17,045 nucleotides of DNA from CAYZIC01 sp964478335 (GCA_964478335.1 CAYZIC010000047.1:1-17045); one strand, 5' to 3'. Numbered from the stretch's first letter, positions 1 to 7,396 are shown. Program-made: numbers and translations. The notes: generated by a model not told the origin, from the letters alone.

Positions 1-39
1 CACGGTGATCTTTACTTTTGCTTCGAGTGAATTGTCCAT
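1..39 (-). CDS. Possible 5' end of a minus-strand gene leaving the window
   Basis: An ATG read on the minus strand from position 39 opens a frame to the window edge that translates as MDNSLEAKVKITV. The same frame stays open upstream through GTG at 43-45 to a stop near 105, so GTG is an alternative start. The 13 residues read like real protein, with charged and beta-branched residues alternating, but are far too few to name a family. A TTGACT box on the minus strand (plus 110-115) could serve as a -35, but its -10 partner is poor. If real, the gene is divergent from trmJ. Confidence is low because only the start is visible. Confidence 0.3.
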   Translation of the reverse strand, partial: MDNSLEAKVKITV

Positions 40-161
40 TGCCACACCCCAGATACCCCAAGAAAAACTCGCTCGTACACCTTTAGGCTACGCGCCAATA
101 CCGCCGCAGTCAAGTGGATCATGGCGATCCGTATGACGGGCACATTTACCATTTATAACTG

Positions 162-176
162 TTCGCTCTCAGCGAA
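162..176. repeat. Mini-palindrome, 6-nt arms and 3-nt loop
   Basis: TTCGCT, then CTC, then AGCGAA: a perfect 6/3/6 inverted repeat in the gene-free stretch upstream of trmJ. It belongs to a recurring style of tiny hairpins in this window (also 8065, 8097, 8142, 16797, 16949). No T-run follows, so it is not an intrinsic terminator on either strand. The rest of 40-253 shows no convincing gene, and I cannot identify a clear trmJ promoter there. Confidence 0.45.
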
Positions 177-253
177 GTGTAGCCTGTAGGATGCCCCTAC
201 CCCCAATTGATATAGATTACTGGCGATCAATTCGCCCCAACAAAGGACCCCAA

Positions 254-991
254 ATGAATCCATTAGATAATATCCGTATAGTACTTGTCGGCACGCTCTA
301 CAGCGGCAATGTCGGCTCAGTGTGTCGTGCCATGGCCAATATGGGCATTCACGACTTGGCACTTGCCGCACCGCGACTCTGCGACGATTGGCAAGAAGCG
401 CACCGTCTCGCTGTACACGCCACCGACATCCTAGACTCCGCCAAGCGCTACGACACCGTCGCTGAAGCCATCGCCGACTGCCATGCTGTCGTGGGCACGA
501 CCGCCCGAGGCGGGCTCTATCGCCAAACCGTCAAAACCCCATCCGAGCTTGCCCCAGAGCTCCTCACCCTCGCAGCGCAAGGTCCCGTTGCCATTCTTTT
601 TGGGCGCGAAGACAAAGGTCTCAACAATGACGAAATTGGTCTTTGCACGCATCTCTTGCGCATCCCCGTGGATCCCACTTATCAATCGATCAATCTCTCC
701 CAAGCAGTACTCATCGTCTCCTATGAGCTTTATGGCGCAACGGGATCCTATGAATCCCCCTTCGTCGAAACCTCCCCCCTCTCAACAGCCGCAGAAAAGG
801 CCGTCCTCATGAAAAAGTGGCGCACATCGATGCTCGAGATCGGCTTTATGGACGAAGAAAAAGCCGATCACATGATGTTAGGCTTCCAGCGAATTTTCTC
901 ACGAGGGGTCAAGACGACTGACGATGCACGGATTTTGATGGGCGTCGCCCGCCAAGCTCAATGGGCCGCCTCCCAAAAGACAGCTCGCTAG
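254..991 (+). CDS. trmJ: TrmJ-type tRNA (cytidine/uridine-2'-O)-methyltransferase (SPOUT superfamily)
   Basis: 245 aa, close to the usual TrmJ length. Known TrmJ enzymes use S-adenosylmethionine to 2'-O-methylate position 32 of tRNA anticodon loops in the cytoplasm. All three SPOUT/TrmH knot motifs are present: motif 1 with N19 and R25 (SGNVGSVCR), motif 2 ILFGREDKGL at 114-123, and motif 3 SINLSQAV at 145-152. The C-terminal part (about 180-240) is the helical extension typical of TrmJ, which distinguishes it from shorter TrmL. The frame is open back to 191, but the ATG at 254 is preceded by AAAGGA at 242-247 with 6-nt spacing, and homology begins there (IRIVLVG). It stands alone on the plus strand, convergent with recQ. 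A different target nucleotide within the SPOUT family is the main alternative. Confidence 0.9.
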   Translation: MNPLDNIRIVLVGTLYSGNVGSVCRAMANMGIHDLALAAPRLCDDWQEAHRLAVHATDILDSAKRYDTVAEAIADCHAVVGTTARGGLYRQTVKTPSELAPELLTLAAQGPVAILFGREDKGLNNDEIGLCTHLLRIPVDPTYQSINLSQAVLIVSYELYGATGSYESPFVETSPLSTAAEKAVLMKKWRTSMLEIGFMDEEKADHMMLGFQRIFSRGVKTTDDARILMGVARQAQWAASQKTAR

Positions 992-1104
992 GGGGCTCGC
1001 AAGCTCGCCCGCAACAAGCATCAGGCATTAAGAGGCAGGCACCCCGTCTCTAGCACCAAGCATTGAGCGAGTAAGCTCGCGATTACCGCCCAGCTTGCTC
1101 GCCC
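992..1104. repeat. Gene-free convergent spacer rich in GCTCGC and small inverted repeats
   Basis: The spacer between trmJ and recQ and its immediate edge hold five GCTCGC copies (983, 995, 1003, 1075, 1097). They include a hairpin at 1067-1080 (GCGAG, TAAG, CTCGC) and the 993-1010 sequence whose reverse complement reads GGGCGAGCTTGCGAGCCC. A close match to the latter lies after lptE at 8119-8136. No T-tract accompanies these, so neither convergent gene has a canonical intrinsic terminator here. Confidence 0.5.
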
Positions 1105-2907
1105 TCAGCGGAGCCATGCGAAGTGTAGATGCTCGACTCGGTCGAGGGCGATATCGATGCCACGCTGTGTGGCGGTGATGCCGCAGAGTGCGCCATCATA
1201 GTGGAGCGCTAAGATGATTTTGCACAATGCTGGCTTGGTGTAATCGGAGAGGATGCCATAGGTCGAGAGCGATTGATGGGTGCTACTCGTGCCCATAAGG
1301 ACTGCGCACAGGGTATCGACGGTGCCTGCACCACGCATACGCACCGCACAGCTGATGACCTTTTTGAGGACGATGAGCTGATCTGGTGAGAGGGGGCGTA
1401 GGGGGGGCATTTCGCCGAGGGTAGGGTTGCAGTTGCCACAGAGCTGGCACTGGTGGTGGATCGATCTTTCGCCAAAATAGCTGATCAGGTAGTCATGCAA
1501 GCACCCCTTGGTATAGCCATAGGCCTTGATTGCATCGAGCTTGCCCTGGTCGTTGAGACGCTTGAGGCGCATGGCATCACAGATCTTGCGAATCTCTTCA
1601 TAGGGCTTGGGGATCAAGAGTTTGATAGTCGAGAAGCGTGAGCCGGGTTGACGCATCTGCGTAATGACTTTGGCGCGTTCTAAGGAGGCTAAGATTGTTG
1701 TGATCGAGAGGGTGTTTTTGATCCCAGAGCGTTGACTCCAGTCTTCATTGGATAGGGTGACGCTTTCGCCATCGGCCTCGCTGACGGCATCGTAGACCGC
1801 TCGAAAAAGCTGCATTACGTAGCGTTCCTCTGGGTTGGCGGCTTGGATGAAAAAGTCTTGGGTAAAGAGGTCGGCGTAGTTAAAGAGGAGCTCACACCAA
1901 GAGAATCCTCCATCACGTCCAGCGCGCCCGACTTCTTGATAATAGGCCTCAATGGATCCCGGGACATCCCAGTGAATGACAAACCGGATATCTGCGCGAT
2001 CGATCCCCATGCCAAAGGCATTGGTGGCGACTACGATTGCGTCCGATTGAGACATAAAGGCTTCTTGCGTCTGAATGCGCTGACTGTCGCTTAGCGCACC
2101 GTGATAAAAGAGGGCGGGGATCTTTTCGCCTAGGAGCAATTCGTGGACGCGCTCGACCATTTTGCGGGTGGAGCAATAGATAATGCCGCACTTAAAGCGC
2201 TTGATGACCGCAAGGGTGCGTTGGAGCTTTTGGAGGTGGTTTTTGGTTTGGGTGATTTTGAGAAAGAGGTTCTCCCGGCGAAAGCCGGTAATGAGTGTGT
2301 GGGGTGTCGCTTGCGGCATCAGGAGCTGGGCGATATGCTGGCAGACCTTTTGAGTAGCAGTGGCCGTGACGGCCATGATGCGCACGTGCGGCAGGTGCTT
2401 GACGACCTCTTGGAGATAGAGGTAGTCTGGTCTAAAGTCGTGCCCCCATTGACTCATGCAGTGCGCTTCGTCGACGACAAGCATTGAGATGGATGAGTCA
2501 CTGAGCTGGGCCATAAAGGTCGGATTGCGAAAGCGCTCTGGCGCGACATAGACGAGCTTGTAGGCGCCTTGCTTCATGCGCGCTTGGCGATAGCTGATTT
2601 CGTCTGAGGAGAGGGACGAATTCAGAAACGTCGCCTCAATATTGCGTCGGTGCAAGGCATCGACTTGGTCTTTCATTAGCGCAATCAATGGCGAAACGAC
2701 GATTGTCGTGCCCGGCAGTAAGAGTGCAGGTAGTTGGAAACAGAGCGACTTGCCCGACCCCGTTGGCATGACCAAGATTGCGTGCTGACCTGATAGCACG
2801 GCCTCGATGGTTTCTTGTTGACCAGGTCTAAAGTGGTCAAAGCCAAAATGGGCAGAGAGTGCGGCTGTTAGCACGGCAGGGGTTATTGAGAGAGGCGCCT
2901 GCATCAT
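1105..2907 (-). CDS. recQ: RecQ-family ATP-dependent DNA helicase lacking an HRDC domain
   Basis: 600 aa superfamily 2 helicase that unwinds DNA 3' to 5' in recombination and repair. Visible motifs are motif 0 FRPGQ (26-30), Walker A PTGSGKS (48-54), Walker B with aromatic-rich loop DEAHCMSQWGHDFRP (146-160), motif III TATAT (181-185), motif V region ATNAFGMGIDR (294-304) and motif VI QEVGRAGRDG (324-333). A zinc site follows with C469, C487, C490 and C493, then a winged-helix RQC-like end. No HRDC domain follows. About 90 extra residues separate motif VI from the zinc cysteines compared with E. coli RecQ, as in the shorter RecQ-like proteins of Bacteroidetes. It is the last gene of a three-gene minus-strand set, 3 nt after ispA. 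Two adjacent ATGs (2905-2907 and 2902-2904) are possible starts, and no strong ribosome site is seen, so translational coupling is likely. Confidence 0.93.
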   Translation of the reverse strand: MMQAPLSITPAVLTAALSAHFGFDHFRPGQQETIEAVLSGQHAILVMPTGSGKSLCFQLPALLLPGTTIVVSPLIALMKDQVDALHRRNIEATFLNSSLSSDEISYRQARMKQGAYKLVYVAPERFRNPTFMAQLSDSSISMLVVDEAHCMSQWGHDFRPDYLYLQEVVKHLPHVRIMAVTATATQKVCQHIAQLLMPQATPHTLITGFRRENLFLKITQTKNHLQKLQRTLAVIKRFKCGIIYCSTRKMVERVHELLLGEKIPALFYHGALSDSQRIQTQEAFMSQSDAIVVATNAFGMGIDRADIRFVIHWDVPGSIEAYYQEVGRAGRDGGFSWCELLFNYADLFTQDFFIQAANPEERYVMQLFRAVYDAVSEADGESVTLSNEDWSQRSGIKNTLSITTILASLERAKVITQMRQPGSRFSTIKLLIPKPYEEIRKICDAMRLKRLNDQGKLDAIKAYGYTKGCLHDYLISYFGERSIHHQCQLCGNCNPTLGEMPPLRPLSPDQLIVLKKVISCAVRMRGAGTVDTLCAVLMGTSSTHQSLSTYGILSDYTKPALCKIILALHYDGALCGITATQRGIDIALDRVEHLHFAWLR

Positions 2908-2910
2908 ACG

Positions 2911-3750
2911 TTATAAGACGCGCGCCAAGAGCGACTGAGCGAGCTCTCGCAGGAGCGTGGTGTCATTGGGGAGGCAGTCTAAGACATCAATGGCGGCTTG
3001 GGTGTGATCTTGGGCCCATTGGCGAGCATCGTTTGCGGTCATTAACGCCAGGCAGGAAAACTCAGGACTGTCCTCGGCCTCGTCTGCATCGAGTAGGTCG
3101 TCAATGATCTGAAAGGCAAAGCCAATGTGATAGCCATAGGCGCGGATGGCTTGCAGTTGGGGCTCGGTCGGATTGACCGTCAATGCACCACAGGTCATCG
3201 CTGCAATAAAAAGGTCGGCCGTCTTGTGGTGAAAGATCGCATCAGCCAAGTCTGTCGTCCACTGCGTAGGGGATTGCTTGGCAGCTTGGATGTCGAGGAC
3301 TTGCCCGTCGATCACCCCACGCGTCGCTTGGGTGAAGTGGTGGAGGATTTCTCGCAGATTGGTGGTGATGTCGCCCAATTCATTAAAGGCCATCGATTGG
3401 AGCATGTCGCCAACGAGGATGGCTAAGCCCTCTCCATATTTGGCCCATACTGTAGGGTGTCCACGACGGGTGGTGTCATTGTCCATCGCAGGGAGGTCGT
3501 CGTGAACGAGCGTATAGGTGTGAAGTAGCTCGATTGCACAGGCTGCAGAGATCGTTTCGGGGGTGTAGCTGGAGATCGCATCGGCCGCAGCAAGAGCCAA
3601 AATCGGGCGGATTCGCTTACCTCCGCTCAGGACGGCGTGACAAATGGCCGATTCAAAGGGCTGCTCTGGCGTGGCTGCGGGAAGACGAGACTGAAGGACT
3701 CCCTCAATGATTTGACGGCGCTCTGCAAGATAGTCGGGTAGAGTAGGCAT
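2911..3750 (-). CDS. ispA: Polyprenyl (farnesyl/geranylgeranyl-type) diphosphate synthase, shortened C-terminus
   Basis: 279 aa trans-isoprenyl diphosphate synthase, which condenses isopentenyl diphosphate with allylic diphosphates. Shown by GGKRIRP (43-49), the first aspartate-rich motif DDLPAMDND (84-92) followed by RR (95-96), GQ (149-150), KTADL (176-180) and the second aspartate motif FQIIDDLLD (213-221). The DDx4D form of the first motif fits short-chain bacterial IspA-type enzymes. After the second motif the usual GK...D...GKxTYP diphosphate-binding loop is missing and the segment is about 11 residues shorter. It is replaced by an acidic stretch (ADEAEDSPEF). Total length is about 20 residues below E. 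coli IspA. Chain length cannot be fixed from sequence alone. It sits 3 nt after the secreted-protein gene and 3 nt before recQ, so the three are probably co-transcribed. Confidence 0.85.
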   Translation of the reverse strand: MPTLPDYLAERRQIIEGVLQSRLPAATPEQPFESAICHAVLSGGKRIRPILALAAADAISSYTPETISAACAIELLHTYTLVHDDLPAMDNDTTRRGHPTVWAKYGEGLAILVGDMLQSMAFNELGDITTNLREILHHFTQATRGVIDGQVLDIQAAKQSPTQWTTDLADAIFHHKTADLFIAAMTCGALTVNPTEPQLQAIRAYGYHIGFAFQIIDDLLDADEAEDSPEFSCLALMTANDARQWAQDHTQAAIDVLDCLPNDTTLLRELAQSLLARVL

Positions 3751-3753
3751 GGC

Positions 3754-4584
3754 TTATTTCTTCTTCTTGTCATTATCACGCATGGCCTCTTGGAGGTCAG
3801 GACGGATTGATTTGAGGTGCTGGGCGGATGCTGCGCTAGGATCGAGTAGGTTGATGCGACTGCGGCGGCTGATTACTTTGGGCAAAGACCAAAAGGTCGT
3901 CTTGACATAGTAATCGGGGGTTGCTTTGTGCACGACGGAGATTTCGCCACTCGTGGCGATGTTGAGTCGGGGCTTTTCTTGACCAAGATAGGCTCCTAGC
4001 GGCTGCGTCGAGAAGCGTTTGTTACTCGGTGTGTCGTAGAATTTGAGAAAGATCTGATCGATTTTATTGCGAGGCCATTTGACCAAGGTGACCGATCGTT
4101 GCAGATCCGGGGCGTTGGCAAAGAGCTGTGTGCCCTCAATCAAGGTATAACCCGTGACGATATCTAGCGCAAAGGTTGTGCCCGTGTAGGCGGTCTTGTT
4201 GTAGATGGCGCTGAATTCTATCATGTATTTGGTCGCTTCCTCTAAATCAGCGACTTCATTAATGTAGATCGGGAGCTTGGCGGCTTTGCCTCCGGGTACG
4301 GTAAAGGGCTTGATGTGGCTTAAGTCAACGGGGAGGAAACGGCGCGTCTCGCCAATTCGATGCTTGTAGATCGTTAAGTCGATGCGACTTGACAGCCCCG
4401 GCATGTTAAAGGTGATGTCTCGCGCGCTATTATTGCGAATGCACAAATCACACGGGATCATTTCGCCTTGCACATAGCCTTGCTTCTTGATCTCGAGCCA
4501 CACGGAGAGCAACGTTTTTGGCGCGGCGAAAAGTGGTGAAATCATACACGCGGTTAACAACAGTAAAAAGGTTCGACGCATCAT
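3754..4584 (-). CDS. Secreted or lipid-anchored protein of unknown function with a lysine tail
   Basis: 276 aa; I do not recognise the family. The N-terminus is an export signal: MMRR, then a hydrophobic core, then LFA|AP near residue 20 as a plausible signal peptidase I site. LTAC at 10-13 could instead be a lipobox, but the hydrophobic run before it is short. The mature part is beta-rich, without catalytic-looking motifs. Residues about 25-75 (VWLEIKKQGYVQGEMI... IRNNSARDITF) resemble an immunoglobulin-like or intracellular-proteinase-inhibitor-like fold with 'unequal to strength of proof' similarity. The C-terminus is DNDKKKK. The start is supported by AGGAG about 5 nt upstream (plus 4588-4592). 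First gene of the set with ispA and recQ; no clear promoter is seen between it and serA, so readthrough from serA is possible. Confidence 0.7.
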   Translation of the reverse strand: MMRRTFLLLLTACMISPLFAAPKTLLSVWLEIKKQGYVQGEMIPCDLCIRNNSARDITFNMPGLSSRIDLTIYKHRIGETRRFLPVDLSHIKPFTVPGGKAAKLPIYINEVADLEEATKYMIEFSAIYNKTAYTGTTFALDIVTGYTLIEGTQLFANAPDLQRSVTLVKWPRNKIDQIFLKFYDTPSNKRFSTQPLGAYLGQEKPRLNIATSGEISVVHKATPDYYVKTTFWSLPKVISRRSRINLLDPSAASAQHLKSIRPDLQEAMRDNDKKKK

Positions 4585-4635
4585 ATACTCCTATTTGGGG
4601 GACGGTTTGCACCGCAGTCAGGTGGGAGGTGGTGG

Positions 4636-4664
4636 CGGCCAGCGCTCCTTAGGAGCGCTGGCCG
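4636..4664. repeat. Perfect 13-bp stem-loop downstream of serA
   Basis: CGGCCAGCGCTCC, then TTA, then GGAGCGCTGGCCG: a perfect GC-rich inverted repeat with a 3-nt loop. It lies after serA on its coding strand. It has no T-tract on the minus strand (the next bases are CCACCACC), so it is not a canonical intrinsic terminator. It could be an RNA-stabilising or attenuating 3' structure or a REP-like element. Confidence 0.75.
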
Positions 4665-4665
4665 A

Positions 4666-4692
4666 TCTAATCAGCCAGGAGGCTAGATTAGA
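4666..4692. repeat. Stem-loop spanning the serA stop codon
   Basis: TCTAATCAGCC (4666-4676), loop AGGA, and GGCT plus bulged A plus GATTAGA (4681-4692) form 11 base pairs with one bulge. The right arm overlaps the serA stop codon (4688-4690). It is the middle one of three consecutive stem-loops. Confidence 0.6.
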
Positions 4693-6259
4693 GGGATAAG
4701 CAGACTGCGGAGTCTGCTTCGATTGTCTTGGCGATCGCCTCGACAACTTCGCACGAGGGGGCTCTGCTGACGCGTAAAATCGCCAAGGAGCGGCTGCTGC
4801 CCATGTGGTGCGGGTTACGCATATCCTCGATATTGATCTCGCGCGTGGCCAACGCACGAGCAATAGCGGCAATCACACCAGGACGGTCTTGGTAAACAAA
4901 GAAGAGCGTCGGGCCAGAGGGTTGGAAGTAGAGCTGGTCAAATTCATCAATACTTGAAACCATGCGGACACCTTCTGTCGTTGTACCACGGACCGTAACG
5001 CGCTTGAGCGTCTTGTCCGCTTGCTCGACAACCACACTCACTTGAATGGAGTTGTGGTAAGGGGAGTCTTCTTCGGTGAGCGATTCATAATTGATACCTG
5101 CATCCTTGAGGTAAGTCAGTGCGCTCTTTTGGTCATTGCTACGGTCAAATTCCTCGTAGATGCCAGCGATTTGGGGCACGACCAACCACTTGGCAAAAGG
5201 AGCCAACTGGCCGTAGGTGGTGGACTCGATCATCTTAATCGGGCGATCCTTGCCAGCTAAGCGGTGAGCCAGGGCGGCGATCTCATAGGCCAAATCGCAA
5301 TAATTGCGGTCGAGGCCCTCGGGAATGTCACGATTGACGATAAAGGCCGTCTGGCCCTTTTGATCCAAATCGATCAATTCCTCTGCAGCGCGGCGAGCAG
5401 CGGTCAAGTTGGCCTCTTGAGTATTGGCACCCAAGTGAGGTAGCATCAAATCGGCAATATCGGCCATGGGCTTTTCGCCAGCTTCATCCTTAGCATAGAC
5501 ATCATTGAGGAAGCGGAGGCCTTTATCGGCCTTGATTTGGCGCAAGGCCTCTTCATCAATGATCCCATGACGAGCGCAGTTGATAATGGTGGCGCCAGGC
5601 TTCATTGACTTGAGCAACTCCGCAGAGACAAAGCCCTTGGTGCTTTCGCCGCCTGGAATATGGAGCGTCACATAGTCACACGTTGCAAAAATCGAGGCTA
5701 CATCGGCAGGTGCGATACCCAAGCTCTTGATGCGGTCACTCGTCAGCATGGGATCAAAGCCCATGATCGTGCATTCAAAGCCCTTGAGGCGCTTGGCAAC
5801 CAAACGGCCAATGTTACCCAAGCCAATGATACCGACCGTCTTGCCGGTGATTTCACGACCGAGGAGCTTTTTCTTCTCCCAGAGACCTGCACGTGTTGAC
5901 GTATCTGCTGACACAATTTGACGTGCATCGGCAAGCATCATGGCAATGACTTCTTCGGCGACACCATTGGCATTCGCTCCTGGGGTATTCATCACATCTA
6001 CTCCTGCCTTGCGGGCAAAGCGAATATCGATCGTGTCAAATCCTGCTCCTGCGCGCACAATGACTTTCAATTCCGGGAGTGCTTCAATAATCGCTGCGGG
6101 GATCTTTTCACTGCGTACGATCATGCCAAAAGTGTCTGCATGCTCTTTTACGAGCTCTGTTAAGGGTGTCTCGCTGTCTTGAATGACGTCATAACCTGCT
6201 TGAATGAGTAATTCTGAGGCCACTTTATTCAATTTTGTGGGGATTAGGACCTTTTTCAT
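4688..6259 (-). CDS. serA: D-3-phosphoglycerate dehydrogenase, long form with C-terminal ACT domain
   Basis: 523 aa, matching the long SerA type. It oxidises 3-phosphoglycerate to 3-phosphohydroxypyruvate with NAD, the first step of serine synthesis in the cytoplasm. The Rossmann motif GLGNIG is at 146-151. Catalytic residues are R230 (NCARHG), probably E259, and H275 (LPHLGANTQEA). An intervening domain spans about 305-440, and an ACT domain about 450-523 (FVYQDRPGVIAAIARAL), the usual serine-sensing region. The usual ARGG is ARHG here, a small divergence. The frame opens at 6316, but ATG 6259 is chosen. It has AAAGGA at 6269-6274, homology starts at MKKVLIP, and the promoter at 6282-6310 would place the upstream ATG outside the transcript. 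Other D-2-hydroxyacid dehydrogenases are possible but less likely given the length and ACT domain. Confidence 0.92.
   Translation of the reverse strand: MKKVLIPTKLNKVASELLIQAGYDVIQDSETPLTELVKEHADTFGMIVRSEKIPAAIIEALPELKVIVRAGAGFDTIDIRFARKAGVDVMNTPGANANGVAEEVIAMMLADARQIVSADTSTRAGLWEKKKLLGREITGKTVGIIGLGNIGRLVAKRLKGFECTIMGFDPMLTSDRIKSLGIAPADVASIFATCDYVTLHIPGGESTKGFVSAELLKSMKPGATIINCARHGIIDEEALRQIKADKGLRFLNDVYAKDEAGEKPMADIADLMLPHLGANTQEANLTAARRAAEELIDLDQKGQTAFIVNRDIPEGLDRNYCDLAYEIAALAHRLAGKDRPIKMIESTTYGQLAPFAKWLVVPQIAGIYEEFDRSNDQKSALTYLKDAGINYESLTEEDSPYHNSIQVSVVVEQADKTLKRVTVRGTTTEGVRMVSSIDEFDQLYFQPSGPTLFFVYQDRPGVIAAIARALATREINIEDMRNPHHMGSSRSLAILRVSRAPSCEVVEAIAKTIEADSAVCLSL
4698..4719. repeat. Perfect 9-bp stem-loop inside the serA 3' end
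   Basis: AAGCAGACT, then GCGG, then AGTCTGCTT: perfect arms within the last codons of serA, so the palindrome encodes part of the C-terminal residues (EADSAVC). It is the first of three stem-loops met by the serA transcript. Confidence 0.6.
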
Positions 6260-6281
6260 CTTTCCATTTCCTTTGTGATTT

Positions 6282-6310
6282 GGTATAGTAAACTTGTTTT
6301 TAATAGTCAA
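6282..6310 (-). promoter_or_regulatory. Sigma70-type promoter for serA
   Basis: On the minus strand TTGACT (6305-6310) and TATACC (6282-6287) are separated by exactly 17 nt. The predicted start near 6275 gives a leader of about 16 nt containing the AAAGGA ribosome site. This placement supports the ATG at 6259 over the one at 6316. Confidence 0.7.
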
Positions 6311-6330
6311 GGACACATTTATTGAAACAT

Positions 6331-6368
6331 AGTCTAAGCCATTTGCTCCAAAAAAGCAAGCCTAGACT
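6331..6368. repeat. Imperfect inverted repeat between serA and the TPR gene
   Basis: AGTCTA at 6331-6336 pairs with TAGACT at 6363-6368. Inside, GC pairs with GC, and TTGCT (6343-6347) pairs with AGCAA (6355-6359), with a mismatch and a 3-nt bulge around an A-rich loop. It lies between divergent genes just upstream of the TPR gene's ribosome site, so it may be an operator or leader hairpin. I find no convincing promoter for the TPR gene here. Confidence 0.4.
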
Positions 6369-6388
6369 CAGTGAAAGAAGAAGATTTT

Positions 6389-7396
6389 ATGCAAAAGAAA
6401 AGCTTTTGGTCGAGATTTATCCTGATATCTCTGCTCCTCCCCCTGCAATTGCTCGCCGCTAACGACCAAATGACGCAGCGTCCGCAAGAGCTCCGGTTCT
6501 TTGACGACCCGCTTGATATTGACCGCAAGACACCGTCGTTTTTCCATTCTCCCGATAAAGAGACCGCCACAGCCCAGCTAGACTATGCTCGTACCCTCGA
6601 CAAAGCTGGCGATGCCAATGGTGCCATCGACGCCTATCAAGATCTCATCCACGAATGGCACTCTACCCCCTATGCCGCCGCCGCCCAACGCCGCATTACC
6701 CAGCTCCGCGAAGCAGCTAATGAACCCTATGAGACCCTTGACGAATGTTTCTACGCCCTCAAGCATTTCCCTGGTAAAATCCGTATTGAGGAGCTCCTTA
6801 AGCGAGCCCTTGCTCAAGCGGACTATATCTCCGCCAATAACATCAATCTATTGGGTCTCCGGCGCAATGGCAATAAAGCCCTTCGCAAAAACTACGAGTC
6901 GATCATTCACTTTGCACCGCGTTGGACACGCGTCCCAGAGCTCCTACAGCGCATTGCGGCACTCTATGAGGACGACCAAGCCTACGCATCGGCGATTACC
7001 ATCTACGATCAGATCATTGTGAATTGGCCCCATGCCGACTGCTACCAGCACGTCGTGGCTCTTTATTGTCATGCCGTCCTCAAGCTCGCTCAAGCATCGA
7101 GCCAAGATGGCGGCAGGCTCCTCCACCTCCAACAGCTCATCCAGGGCGCTATCCAAAATAACCCCAACCACCCCAACCTCAAGCAATTTCAAGCTGATCA
7201 AGCCACCATCTACGCCCTGCGCCAAGACCTTGCCTACGCTCAAGCACGCTTTTATGACAAAAAGGGCTACTCTCCACAAGCTGCCAGGCTCACCTATCAA
7301 GCCCTCTTGAGAGACTTCCCTGATGCCCCTCAAGCACCACAAGTCCGCAAAAGGCTCGCTGAAATCGAAGCCTCCGAAAAAAACGTAACCCATTAA
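6389..7396 (+). CDS. BamD/YfiO-like exported TPR protein
   Basis: 335 aa. The signal peptide is MQKK followed by a hydrophobic core (about 9-22) ending LLAA. There is no cysteine there, so it looks like a signal peptidase I substrate rather than a lipoprotein. TPR helices are visible at about 63-108 (ARTLDKAGDANGAIDAYQDL), 184-213 (LLQRIAALYEDDQAYASAITIYDQIIVNW) read as one repeat, and 283-325 (ARFYDKKGYSPQAARLTYQAL), the last ending FPDAPQAPQVRKRL as in BamD-like proteins. In known bacteria BamD helps fold outer-membrane beta-barrels; placement next to an LptE homologue supports an envelope role. The ATG at 6389 gives the signal peptide directly at the N-terminus and has a purine-rich AAAGAAGAAG upstream; the frame's GTG at 6371 is a less likely start. 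It could also be a general periplasmic TPR scaffold. Confidence 0.72.
   Translation: MQKKSFWSRFILISLLLPLQLLAANDQMTQRPQELRFFDDPLDIDRKTPSFFHSPDKETATAQLDYARTLDKAGDANGAIDAYQDLIHEWHSTPYAAAAQRRITQLREAANEPYETLDECFYALKHFPGKIRIEELLKRALAQADYISANNINLLGLRRNGNKALRKNYESIIHFAPRWTRVPELLQRIAALYEDDQAYASAITIYDQIIVNWPHADCYQHVVALYCHAVLKLAQASSQDGGRLLHLQQLIQGAIQNNPNHPNLKQFQADQATIYALRQDLAYAQARFYDKKGYSPQAARLTYQALLRDFPDAPQAPQVRKRLAEIEASEKNVTH

Noticed and set aside
207..216. TATAGA before trmJ as a -10 box
   Set aside because: No acceptable -35 sequence lies 16-18 nt upstream, so the match alone is too weak.
6260..6316. Upstream in-frame ATG for serA
   Set aside because: It would lie upstream of the predicted transcription start, adds 19 residues outside the SerA family, and lacks the AAAGGA site that precedes the ATG at 6259.
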